This document shows, piece after piece, positions 11,101 to 22,327 of a stretch of DNA of 64,000 nt. The notes beneath the pieces are model-generated. The model ran no database searches. It was not told where the DNA came from and saw only the letters and a list, made by a program, of their open reading frames with translations. The stretch lies in NCBI GenBank assembly GCA_003254925.1, contig QANZ01003464.1:159144-223143 (forward strand), given 5' to 3'. Every line of letters starts with the position of its first letter. Position 1 is the stretch's first letter. The stretch comes from Chamaecrista fasciculata (lineage: Eukaryota > Streptophyta > Magnoliopsida > Fabales > Fabaceae). The translations under genes and the position numbers were made by a program.

Positions 11101-14100
11101 ATTGAATTGAATGTAGAATGAGTATTTTGAAATATGGTTACTATGTATGAAGCTTTAAAGGTTCAATTTAGTCTTTGGATATTACAAATATGGTTACTAT
11201 GTATCAAGCTTTAAAGGTTCAATTTATCTTACAGGAAAATTGAAAGCCACCATTTAGTCATTTTAAGTTCAGATTCATGGCATGTTAATGTTTGATTGAA
11301 TTAGGTGAATTTTGAATTTTGAAGCTCCATAATTTTGAAGCTTCATATATTTGTAAAAGTTGCCTACAATTGGATGCTTCATATATTTTGTTACCCTTTA
11401 CATATATTTAGGCCTATATGAGATATTTTAGAACTTTCAGTTGTGGTGGTGGGGGATGAATGAATAAATAAAAAGAATGAAATTAAAGGAATATAAATAA
11501 TAATTTTATAATTAATATATGTTTTACACTAAAAATAATCAAACCCTAAAAATATAAATAATAATTTTATAATTATTAAATCCAAAAAAATAATTAAACA
11601 CTAAAACTAATCAAACCACATGGATTCAAGATTTGTTTACTTTCTTAAATTCAGAAAAATAATTAAAACACAAACTCTAGTGTTATTTACTTAAAATGAA
11701 ATCATAAAAAAAGCTAACTTTTTTTGTAGAACTAGATGAAAGGTGGCCAATGTTGGGGTAAGATGAACTTGTATAAAGAAGGAATGAAGATAATATGTAT
11801 GGAGAAATGGAAGGATTGAGAAATAAAATGAAAGAAGGAAGAAATGGAAGAATGGAGAAATGATGGGGATGAGAACAAATGAAAATGAAGAAGATGAAGA
11901 CAAAAGAAAGTTGTATAAATTGAATGAAGTGGGACGGGTGAACAACCGCTTTAATTCAACATTAAACTTCAATACCCGTTCATATTTGAATACGGAGGGA
12001 TGGTGAGGAAAATCTTCTTAAGGCGTTTTACGTTGAAACACCTTAAGTTAAAAAGAAAACACTTAAAGGCGTTCCACACGAAAACACCTCATGGTTTTTT
12101 ATTTTTAAAAAGAATTTTTATTTTTTTTAAATTACCCCTAAGGTGTTCTGGTGTTCCACGTGGAAACACCTTACGGTTATTTTAACACCATAAGGTTATT
12201 TTCTTTTTTTAAAAAAAATAATCGTAAGGTGTTTCAACCTAAAACACCTTAAGAATTTTTATTTATTTATTTTTTCCGTAAGGCGTTTTATGTGGAAACA
12301 CTTTAAGGTTATTTTTGTTTTTTTTTTTAAAATAATCTTAAGACGTTCCATGTGGAAATGCCTTAAGAATTTTTATTATTTTTTAAATTGTCCTAGGCGT
12401 TTCAATTTGGAACACCTTGCGTTCCTCTTTCTTAGAAAAAAAAGGTTGTACTTGTGCCGCAAAACAAAATATAGATTCAGAAATATTATTAAATTAAATA
12501 TATTTTAAGTATTTTTTTTATTTAATAAATATAAAAATATAAAAAAACCAATTATTTTAGTATTTTATTTGCATCACTTTATATGAGATTGGGACTTTTC
12601 ACGAATGACTTTTCACGACCGAAGTAAAAACGTTGCGTTTTAAGGTTCGGAGACTGATGAGAGGCTTGTGACTTGTGAGTGATGATTTGACCATGGCCAT
12701 GTGGGTAGCTTTTTCATTGTTTTTTGTTACCAATGACCCAACTAGCTAGCCATCATTAACTTCAAACTGAAACTTGACATTGTTGAAATTAAATTTCTAT
12801 TTAACTGAGTCTTTCTGATTGTTATTTACTGAATAGGAACCGTTACTGTTTGGGTTTTCTTTGATTCACTAACTAGATGTTATGGAAGTTATGCTATAAA
12901 TCAATGCATGTATTTAATTAGGGTAAGACTAAGTTGTGACTTCTGACATGGATATTGGATACAATTAACATATGACATATTCTTATATATGCATAAGATT
13001 GATCCCATGCAACCTCTCATGACCTAAAGTAATAATATAATGAGTACCTCTTAACCAGGGCAATGAAATAATAACATTGAGATATTTCACATTTGGTCCA
13101 TATATTATATAGGCAAAAACACAATTTTCGTCACTAATTTTATATCAATTTTCAATGTGTCGTCTTCAAAATTTGTTTATTGTCAATTTTATCTCAAAAG
13201 TTTTATATTTTATTTGATTAATTTTATTTTTTTCTCTTACTTTAATCAAATATTTACTAAAAATTTTATGTGGCTAATATTATATAAAGTAAAATTGATA
13301 GAAAAAATAATTAAAAATCTAACTCAGATTAAAAAACACAATGAAATCAACCAAAATGCAAAACTTTGAGGGCAAAATTGACAATAAATAAATATTGAGG
13401 ATGAAATTTAAATTTGATGCAAAATTTAAAGTGGACAATGGTATTTTTGCCTAATATTAAAATGAACAATATATTTTTAAAAAACAAATTTACGTTTTTT
13501 TATTTAAAATACTTTATATACAATACCATCAACAAATATTTGTTTATTTTTAAAGTAAAATAAAAAATATACATAATCAGTGATCAGATTAGCTTATAGA
13601 TAATGAGTTAAAAGTTCTTAATCAGTGATCAGATTAGCGCTTATAGATAATGACGAATTAACATTGATTGATTGATTGATTCTATTTCTACAGTGTCAAA
13701 GCGACTATTGAAAGGTACAAGAAAGCTTGTTCAGACACTACTGGTGGATCAACTACTGAGATCAATGCTCAGGTACATATATATGTGTGAGTGTATATAT
13801 ATATATCTTAATTAATTACCTCCTATTTAATTTTCCCACCATGAAATAGGTACAATACATCATTCGAAACAAAATTATCCTCCACTATGTGTTTGAAGCT
13901 AATCAAATATACATTGATGTGATTGGACTAAAACTTTACCTATAACTTCATAATTAATCTCAGTATTACCAGCAAGAAGCAGCCAAACTGCGTGCACAGA
14001 TTAGTAATCTGCAGAATCACAACAGGTATATATATACTTACTTTGAATTTATTTTGATGTCTTAAAAAGAAAGTCCTATAAGAGAACAAAAAAAAATGAA

Positions 14101-16305
14101 TATTTTGTAATAAATTAGTACTATTTTAGAATGGACCCTAGCAGTTTGAAACTTAAATTGCAGGCAAATGATGGGTGAGGGTTTGACAAATCTGGGTGCA
14201 AAGGACCTCAAAAACCTGGAGACTAGATTAGAAAAAGGAATTAGCAGAATTCGATCCAAAAAGGTAAAATTAAGCTAGTTTTTACTACCGTAAACTTTTC
14301 TTTAAATGGAAAATATATGATTTTATTTTATCATTATTTTAATAATTAATAACTATGTTTTACTGACTGATTTTCCTTTCTTACCTTGTGCCGGCCACCT
14401 TCTGATCACCTACACTAGAATGAGCTGCTATTTGCAGAAATTGAATACATGCAGAAGAGGGTAAAACACTTTGCTTCTATTCCTTTTTCTTTCAAAAAAC
14501 AAAAAAAAATCAAGATTTTTGCTGTTTTGATGGTTCTTCATAGCATGGTGGTCGTGGATTCTATTGGTTGAGTCAATGGTTTGCTAAGGTCAATGGAATA
14601 CAATTTAGCATGTTGTTGTGTTATATGTAGCATAAATTGCTATTTTAGTGAATGAAGTGATGAATTTTAGGTTAATTTTCTCCCGTTTCATTTATAATTA
14701 AACAAAGAGTTAGGCAAAGCCTATAATCTAATTTGAAATTAATTTTTCATTTATGAATGATGACTTTATTTAGAATTAGATGATTCACTTTAATTTTCAA
14801 GACATAGTTTTTCATTCTTGATACTTTGAAGATCATATAAACCCAATAATTTAATACATCTGTAAAGCTTTAGTCAGCAAACCTTTAAAATGTTAATACT
14901 TAATCATTATTATTTGTAAGACTAATAATCAGTTTTTCCTGCATTTTGATCTGAAATAGAAAACTAGAAACACCTGTTTCATTGAAAGAATCTATCAAGA
15001 TTTTGATTGCAATAATCAGAAAGATTTAAACTATGGTTATGCTTGAGTTGATGAGCTAATAGGTGGAGCTAGACATATAATTAATTAATAAAGATACACA
15101 CATATAGTGACATATATACACATACACAAACACATATGTGTATGTGTATATGTATGTTTATATCTATATATGGTAATAACAACCTTATTTATTAGGCTTT
15201 GTTAAGTAGTCTGTGAAGAGAAAGAGAATGAAGTTTGACGTTGAATGATGATTTTTATTCTTCTTCTTTTTTTGGATGGTTAAAATAATGAAAGAAAACG
15301 ATAAATTATATTGCAGTTCTGGAAAAAAATAAAAATAAAGGAAGTTAATTAAAAGATGAGGGCTTGAGGGGGGAGGATATATATACTTCATGCTTTAAAG
15401 TTATAACGTCTTGATTTTTTTTTTTTCTGTATTTGTCTTTTGCTAATAGACAAATATAGACAAATATAATGCTACCCTTTCTTCCTTCTCTTTTCTCATT
15501 CAACTCCAGTTTCCATCGAATCAACTGTTGCTTTGGTTATGACACTAACACTTCCATACGTTGAATATTATTTATAATTCCACTAAGATCCAGTGATCCA
15601 CCAACTCTACAATATCAGTCTCTCCTTAAACATATCTAGCACTGGAAAAAGTATTGGTTGTAAGATTAATTGTTGGTACTTGGTACTTGGTAGTATAACT
15701 ACAAGTTTGATCTTCACCTGCATATATATATATATATACACAGGATGCTGTACATTCATGTTTTCTTTCTGAAACTAAATGATAATTTTGATCTTTATAT
15801 ACCTGCATGCAAGAGTATATATATATTCCATGGTTATTCAACAAACAATCACTTTAAAAATATAAGAAAACTGAAAACTAGTTTTAACTTATAACTGAAA
15901 CAATATAATGGTGTACATTAACAATGCAGGAAATAGACTTGCACAACAACAACCAGCTTCTACGAGCAAAGGTCTGAGTCTGTCACCACTCACCAGAATT
16001 ATATATTACAGTATCTGGAAATTTCCTATGTTTATATATATAAGTGAATGGTGTAATTAATGCTTAATCTTGTGTTGATGCATATATATATATAGATAGC
16101 TGAAAGTGAGAGAAGGCAGGAACAGCAGCAAAGCATGAATGTGGTGGGAGGAGGAGGCACAAGCTATGAAGGTATACAGTCTGAGTCTCATCGTCAGTGT
16201 GAGCAGCCATATGAGAACAGAGGCTACTTCCAAGTCACTGCATTACAACCCAACAATCATCACTATCAACAACGCCAAGACCACCTGCCTCTTCACTTAG
16301 TCTAA
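8183..16305 (+). CDS. AG: AGAMOUS-type MADS-box transcription factor (C-class floral homeotic protein)
   Basis: Seven coding exons: 8183-8412, 13694-13772, 13964-14025, 14164-14263, 14419-14460, 15930-15971 and 16096-16305. All introns are GT-AG and the phases join into 254 aa. Residues 1-17 are the N-terminal extension usual in euAG proteins; the MADS domain starts at [10 protein letters not shown] (residue 18) and fills exon 1. Exon 2 is the I region; exons 3-6 are the K coiled coil, beginning YYQQEAAKL. The C terminus carries AG motif I ([14 protein letters not shown]) and ends LHLV. That motif, [14 protein letters not shown] and [14 protein letters not shown] separate it from SHATTERPROOF and SEEDSTICK relatives. 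By family knowledge it is a nuclear CArG-box factor that specifies stamens and carpels with SEPALLATA partners and ends meristem activity. The start ATG is directly preceded by an in-frame TAG. Regulation is expected through the 5.3-kb second intron. Confidence 0.95.
9690..10170 (+). promoter_or_regulatory. Candidate AG second-intron enhancer (LFY/WUS/CCAAT motifs)
   Basis: The intron contains CCAATG at 9702-9707, TTAAT at 9740-9744, CCATTG at 9841-9846 (a LEAFY-type CCANTG core on either strand), a GA tract at 9925-9940, and paired CCAAT motifs at 10115-10121 (CCAATCA) and 10151-10156. The set and its position resemble the Arabidopsis AG second-intron enhancer, which LEAFY and WUSCHEL bind and which has CCAAT boxes. 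The match is by motif only; short motifs arise by chance in AT-rich DNA, so clustering is the argument. Confidence 0.5.
10912..11235 (+). repeat. 155-bp direct tandem duplication within the AG-intron insertion
   Basis: The block starting at 10912 (GAGTTTAATGGACTATTATA) recurs at 11067 with only a few substitutions. A third partial copy (TATGGTTACTATGTATCAAG) follows near 11190. No coding potential seen. Confidence 0.75.
12010..12425. repeat. Array of short imperfect palindromes (AAGGYGTT...AACRCCTTA units)
   Basis: At least six units of roughly 30 bp, each with an arm like TAAGGCGTTT and its complement AAACACCTTA around a GTGGAA or similar centre, are separated by T-rich spacers of 20-50 bp. 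Units lie near 12020, 12065, 12138, 12225, 12281, 12339 and 12398. Similar units occur at 10300 and 10355, at the other side of the insertion. The units are too diverged to be one recent amplification. Confidence 0.6.
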
Positions 16306-16307
16306 CT

Positions 16308-16842
16308 GTAACTTTCTTCTTTTTCATTGTTCCTTCATTATCTCTACTTACTATTGCTTCTATACTGTACTATACCTAATTAATTTCAATATATATAAGT
16401 GTTTGTGTTGAGGTTATTATACTTTAGTCACTCTACCCCATCTTTTAGGGGTCAACTTTTAGTGACAAAAAGACTAAAATATATATTGATTTCATAATTT
16501 TCAATAGCTAAAGTTTGTAAGCTGAATTTGGAGTTGAGGTCTTGATTCGTGTATATCTTTGGATGAACTTTGTATGTTTACTCTTTTTATGTTGAAGTTG
16601 TTACTTTTTAACTATTGACTCTTTCATTTTATAAACAGATTTTACAATTAAAATAAACTTGATGGACTGAGTGAATTTGTGTAATAAGACAATGATGTTT
16701 CTGCTGTTCTTATAACTATTTCATGCCTTTTGCCAACATATGATTTACAAGTTGGAAGGAAGGCTTGTGTATGTGCATGTTCTTTCGCATGTTTAATTAT
16801 ATATATAGCCTAACTAATATGTAGTTTTGTACTGTGGTGCAG
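16308..16842 (+). other. Possible 3'-UTR intron of AG
   Basis: A GTAACT donor lies two bases after the AG stop, and a TGGTGCAG acceptor follows at 16842. AG-subfamily genes often have a last intron at or next to the stop codon, so a short non-coding terminal exon starting at 16843 is plausible. The coding region does not depend on it. Confidence 0.35.
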
Positions 16843-17641
16843 TTAATGTGGTTGTTGATGAGAAGGGGCAAGACTTGAGACTCGAGAGTATTCTTTCTAC
16901 TTTGCATTTTGGAATCTAGTAGTATGGTATATATAGCAGATATGAATGCTGAAGGTAATATATATAAACAAAACTGAGGATTATTCGATACATGTAGTGC
17001 CTTTATAGACTTTTATAAACTACGTACACTATATATTGTGAAAGGCTCCTTCATGTAAATGTATATTTAGCACTTCATTAGCTATTATATATGTGTACTG
17101 AAGAGGATGGAAAATGATTAAAAGACACTTTGATATATATGTGTGTCATCCTTTGTTTTAATTTGTTTCCATGTTTCTCAACATTTTGAGCAACTCCATA
17201 TATTTCAGTATTTCACACTCTTGCTTACACTGTTATATATATTTTATGATAGAACAAACACTAGGGGAAGGGTTATAGACATGGCCTTTTAAGTTGTTAG
17301 AAATAGGAGAAATGAATTAGATAATAAAATATTTCTGAACTTCACTCAATGTTCAAATGCTTGGGTTATCTTGACTTACAACATATGATGAAGACTGGAT
17401 TTAACTATATATTAATTTCTTATAGATGAATCACGTTAATCTAAATTCATTATCAGGCGACTTTATTTAAGACATTAAATTCATGTATACATTCATCAAT
17501 CTAAAAATCTCATAAAGTCACCTCATTCACACTCATATAATAATAAACACCCCTTAAGAATTTTAAAGACATAAATTAACATTAAGTTGAAGGAAATTTC
17601 TTAGAATATTAATTAAGCCTATTATATTTAATATATGTGGT
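16843..17641. other. AG 3' flank, no gene seen
   Basis: AT-rich DNA between the AG tail and the end of GDSL1. The two genes converge. I see no ORF of interest or named repeat here. Confidence 0.5.
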
Positions 17642-18562
17642 TTACAAGTGAGCGAGATCACTGATGTCCAATGGGTAAGTATAGTTTGGAATGAGAGATT
17701 TATATGCCAAAGTTGCCAAGACCCTGTTGATAGCCTCAGTTGGATGAATTAAATCCCAAAACACATGCAAATTCCTCTCTTTGCACGGTGCTTTATTAGC
17801 AACACAAATCCCATTCCCTCTTACTTCACAGCAACCACCTTTCACAATCTTCATTATTCCTGAAATTAATTAATCAACTTCTTAACTAATTCAACCAGCC
17901 AAATTTATAACTAATAAACCAAATTAATATAATGATTAATACATATTTAGCTTACCCCATATGATAGGATTATCAAAAGAGATCAAAGCGCTATTCACAT
18001 AGATAAATTTGGAATCAGAAAACTCTTGATTGAGTTGATGCACTAATACTCTTAGCTTGTCATTAAAAATGAGAAGTGCTTTATTATACTCCTCAACACA
18101 TTGAGATCCTATTTCATCCCCATGATTTATGAGTACTTGTGGAACGCAACCTAGGAGGTGTAAGCCAAACAAAGCAAATTTTCTTGATCCCAGATCATGC
18201 AAAGCCTGCAGCGCACACCAACACAAATAATGCAAATTAAAGTATATTTGTGTGTGTGTGCCTATAATTTGAAAATTGTTGTAATATAAATATATCTACA
18301 TATACCCTTAAGTGGTGAGAAAATTCCTGAATAAGAGCCTCAGCATAGTCTTGAGGGTTATAGATACTGCTTGTTGGGTAGAGATTGGGCAAAAAGTAAT
18401 TGAAACTGTAGTCATTGCTGCCTATATTCACATAATTTAAGCACTTATTTAGGTGTTCTTCGGTTTTGTCAGAACTTTCCAATTTGCTGGCAATTTGAGA
18501 AATTATGACTCTGTGATTTGCTATTTGAGATCCCAGATTGATTGTAGCACCCTGCGCGCGCG

Positions 18563-18595
<33 letters not shown>

Positions 18596-20212
18596 GATTC
18601 ACAAAGTAAATACTTTACTCACAAATAAAGCTTCAAAAAACATATGCAGTAGTTCAAAAATCCACTTCAGATCATAGGGATTTTGAGGTGGGTAGAGGGT
18701 TAGTTTAACGTGGGGTTAGAGTTTGGATTCAATATTTGGGCCCAAATGAACAAAACTTCAAATAATTTTAAATCTATGCAACTTTCCAAAAAAAAAAAAG
18801 ATGTGAGCTTAGGGAAAGTAATATAAATTAAAATATTGAATGCTCTCAGCTCTACGTTAAAGAGTGTAACAAGTCCAGCATTAAAAGACTTGCACTTACT
18901 GAAACAAAAAATCTAAAATAACAAGCCCCTCTATCGTAGAAATATAAACTAAAATAAATAAAAACCAAAAATCCTCCAACAGAAAATGCATGCTCTCAAC
19001 TGTGATAGAGGCAATGCATATAACAAGCCCAGNGCTTACGGAGGTACTTACAGATTTCCTACCAACAAGGCCCTCACATCGGCAGTGGGATTCAAACTCA
19101 CGACCTTGTGGGTTATGAGTTGACTCTTTACCAACTGGGCCAACCTTTGTTGGCAAATTTATATCAATTTTTAATTTCGTCGTCAATGTTTGTTCATTNA
19201 ACATTTGTTGGCAAATGGTTGATTACTTGATTATGTGAACTTGTCTTCTTTCTATTTTTTATCCTCAATTATTGGTTAATGATTATACAAAAAATCTTTA
19301 CTATATGTTTTACTTTTATTGCGAACTTTAATTTATAACAAAACTATATATAAAAAAAAGTTTAATATAAATGTAGTCTGAAAATAATAATTAATATGTA
19401 CCCAATTCCTGCCGGTCTCCTTGCGAATTCCACCTGAACCAGAAGCATAATTCACTCCTTGAACTATATCTGAACCGCTAGTATTTGCAAATGGTGGTAT
19501 AAACTTTTCAAACCCCAAAAATTGAGCTGCTCGTCAATATATATTATATAACAAATTTATTAACTGAGATGGATGTAGAGAAAGAGACAAGTGTGAATGC
19601 AATATATANACCATATATTATATAACAAATTTATTAACTGAGATGGATGTAGAGAAAGAGACAAGTGTGAATGCAATATATATGTGTAAACTAAAAATTT
19701 GGTCTTTGAAAGATCACCGAGCTGACAACTCGATCCCTAAAAAAATAAAATATACATTTAGTCTTTGAAAAATCAAAACAGTATACTTTTTAGTCCCTAA
19801 AAGATTAAAATGGTGTACTATTTAGTCCATAAAAAAAAGATTAATTAGTATATCTTTTTGATATTTTAAGGACTAAACTGTACATTTTAATATTTCAAAA
19901 ACTGAATTGTCATCTCAATGATATTTAAGAAACCAAATAGTTAGTTTAGTCTATTTATAATAAAATATTACTGATGAAATCTACAGTTGTGCGGCCGTTG
20001 GTGAATCTGCCAGTTGGGCCAGAAGGGAAGTCAACTCCATAGGGCAAATAATTAGCTTTTGCGGCGGTTCGGATTTCGTTGTTGTTTCCATTGTCAGACA
20101 ATGAGTCCCCAAATATGAACACGCATGGCACTATTTCGCCACTACATTTCTTAACAATAAGAACAATAAGAAGAAGAAGCCGAATCTGATCACCATAAGT
20201 ATTACAACCCAT
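17642..20212 (-). CDS. GDSL esterase/lipase (GDSL1), five exons
   Basis: Exons on the minus strand: 20212-19972, 19526-19402, 18551-18306, 18205-17956 and 17859-17642, all GT-AG, giving 359 aa. An N-terminal hydrophobic stretch (RLLLLIVLIV) predicts secretion. The SGNH-hydrolase blocks are present: FGDSLSDNG with Ser37, GVNYASG, IGSNDY with Asn168, and DLIHPTE with Asp323 and His326. Family members hydrolyse lipid, cutin-type or other esters outside the cell; the substrate cannot be told from sequence. A TTG-led extension upstream of the ATG was not used. Introns carry a foldback MITE (intron 1) and a SINE (intron 2). It is the close duplicate of GDSL2, with the same exon phases. Confidence 0.9.
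18890..19150 (-). mobile_element. tRNA-derived SINE in GDSL1 intron 2
   Basis: On the minus strand TGGCCCAGTTGG (complement of 19131-19142) matches the RNA polymerase III A box TRGCNNAGYNGG exactly. About 35 bp downstream, AGTTTGAATCC (complement of 19088-19098) matches the B box GGTTCGANNCC with two changes. That spacing and the tRNA-like head are diagnostic of plant SINEs. The 3' part runs towards 18890; exact ends and target duplication were not resolved, and there are Ns at 19033 and 19199. Confidence 0.7.
19539..19682 (+). repeat. Perfect 70-bp duplication around an N
   Basis: 19539-19608 and 19613-19682 appear identical, with one N at 19609 between them. This looks like two overlapping contig ends left unmerged rather than a biological repeat. 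Confidence 0.7.
19686..19950. mobile_element. Foldback MITE in GDSL1 intron 1
   Basis: The left arm starting TAAACTAAAAATTTGG is repeated in inverted form at the right end (complement TAAACTAACTATTTGG), with further inverted similarity inwards. The arms are of the 'tttagtccctaaa' type common in plant foldback elements. No clear target duplication was found. Confidence 0.6.
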
Positions 20213-22327
20213 ATTCTCTTTCAGAAATTTTCTCCTCGATCCTCCACACAAATTATAGTGGCGACTTTATTTATACATATATATATATATATCAAAGATT
20301 TATTAAATAAACTGTAAATTATGTTGTCCTTTCCAGTTAGTTAACTGTCATGGCTAAGTATACCCTATATGCCAAACCAACAAAGCCACGTACATCCATG
20401 TGCATATTAACTACGTACCTTAATTCCTCAATTCCTAATTAAGCTTGTAATGTTATCAAAATGTTTCTTCTTTTTCCCTATTCGGTGCATGTGTTGGGGA
20501 TTATAATTAACTAAAGTAAAGATACAATATAACTCAAACTCCCTTAATTCCTAATTAAGCGTGTAATATTATCAAAATGTTTTCTTCTTTGTTTCTATTC
20601 TGTGTGTTGGGGAAATAATTAATTAAAGTAAAGATACAATATAACTCAAACTCTTTAATTTAGATCATATAAGTCTATATTTAACACCGACGTATACACA
20701 ATTTAATTACAAACATTTAATTATGCAACGGCCTACCTACCTCATTTGTGTTAACAAATTAATTGGGACCAATATTACGGCTTCCATTGCTGTCAAACGT
20801 ACCGAATTGTGTACTTCGTCTCATAGTTAGTCTCTCACACATGTTTACACCTAATTCTCTACACGTTGGGCCTTACATTTTTTTGTTTTATGAACAGGCA
20901 CATTGAGCCTTACTAGGAGCCCAATGTAGTCGGAGAGGCTTATATTGGGCCTTGCAATTTCGAGCCCAATGAATTTGAGGGTCCATTTATAGTTTGGGGT
21001 CAAAATCTCATTTTAAACATCAATGTTTTGGTCAAAATTTTCCATGCTTTTAAATGTTTAATTTATTCTAAAAATATTTAAATACATTTTTTTAATATTT
21101 TAGAAAAAATTAAGGGCATGTTTTATTTTATTCTTTGAAAACAGTTTTTTATTTTTAAAAAAAAATTTGATAATCTATTTTTTTATATTTAATTTTTAAA
21201 ACAAAAAAAAATGAAACTTGTTTTAAAAACATAAAAATAGAGAACAATTCAAATTTGTTTTGAACTCAGTTTTTATAAAATAAGCGGTGACATATCTGTA
21301 ATATTTTATAAGTATTTCCTTTATTCAAATTTGGAATTAAATTGAATTCATGTTTCAGATTTTATACTGACGTGAAATTTTTACCTTTTTTCATATTTTT
21401 TCAGAATTATGTTTTGACCCCCAAATTTTTTCTATAATTTTCATTTTAGTCCTTAAACATCATGATTCAGGGACATTTTTATAAGTTTTGAAAATATTTG
21501 GAGGTATTCTGTAATTTTTGCAAAAATTTGTGAAGTTCATCTTTTCCTCTAATAGAACTAGTTTACCAAACAGATTTTTTTTTTATTTTTGTTTTTGAAA
21601 ATATATTTTTAAAAATAGGTTTAAGAACAATTTTAAAAAGGTGTTTCTAATTAAAGATGGGATCCTAATTTTTTACCTTTGTTGGAAATAATTACTAAAT
21701 TAATTTGAAGCTCATACATTTATTTTTTGAACAAATGTGAAGCTCATAGTTAATCAGTTAATATCTAACGAATATTTATTTATATGAGATTTCGCACAAC
21801 AAGCTTTTAAAATGGACAATTAATTACAGATTTAGCGATTTGGTAAGAGATTATTTTTTTGGTTGTTGATGAGTTTAGTTTTTGGATCTTGGATTCAAAG
21901 ATGTTTCCTATTTCTAGACTAAAATTGAAGTGACGTATATGTTTTAAAATGTAAGTTGAAAATGTTGAGCAAGTTTTTAAGGAAACGTGAAAATTTTCAC
22001 TTAGGTTATGTTTTAAAATGTTGAGCAAGTTTCTCCTCATATATTGAGCAAGTTTTTAAGATTTTCTTTTTCTGAATAAATGAAACAATTAATTTAAAAC
22101 TAAGATAAAATTTTAAACTATAAAAAATCCCCATTTCACAATTAAACCAGGTGCTTTTATCATATAGCTTAATAATGATATCTCACTTGCTCTAATATAT
22201 ATATCAACTAAATGATTCTTACTAGTCTCCACTTTCATGAATCTAATTAATAATTAACAAAACATACACTTTAACAAAATCTAAGCTCATTTATTTGTTA
22301 CTAACTTTCATTACTATAACATATGAT
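20213..22327. other. GDSL1-GDSL2 spacer with duplicated promoter block
   Basis: The first part is GDSL1 upstream DNA and resembles GDSL2 upstream DNA (24490-24625). A block of about 115 bp is tandemly duplicated (starts near 20430 and 20545; each copy has AATTCCTAATTAAG and ends CAATATAACTCAAACTC). The rest, to 22327, is AT-rich with MITE-like half repeats (about 21400-21560) and no gene. Confidence 0.55.
20263..20273 (-). promoter_or_regulatory. TATA box of GDSL1
   Basis: On the minus strand TATAAATAAAG lies about 50 bp upstream of the ATG at 20212, a normal spacing for a short leader. Confidence 0.5.

Larger units (their letters stand above)
10222..12605. mobile_element. Repeat-rich insertion in AG intron 2
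   Basis: About 2.4 kb of intron 2 differs from the surrounding intron. It has a GC-rich patch (10556-10640), a 155-bp direct tandem duplication (starts near 10912 and 11067), and arrays of short palindromic units at both sides (10290-10385 and 12010-12425). Weak terminal inverted similarity is visible: AGTCCCGAT near 10224 and ATTGGGACT near 12588-12596. I could not find a clean target duplication or any transposase. It is probably a non-autonomous DNA element or several nested ones; the exact ends are uncertain. Confidence 0.45.

Noticed and set aside
11691-11972. 93-codon Ser/Phe-rich frame
   Set aside because: Complement of a purine-rich low-complexity stretch in the AG-intron insertion; no conserved feature.
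8183-16305. Assignment of the MADS gene to SHATTERPROOF or SEEDSTICK
   Set aside because: The C-terminal AG motif I with ALQPNNHHY and the exon 5-6 residues match the euAG group rather than PLE/SHP or STK.
20213-20251. N-terminal extension of GDSL1 (and the same at 24388-24423 for GDSL2)
   Set aside because: The extension would start at TTG; the first ATG (20212 and 24387) gives a normal signal peptide.
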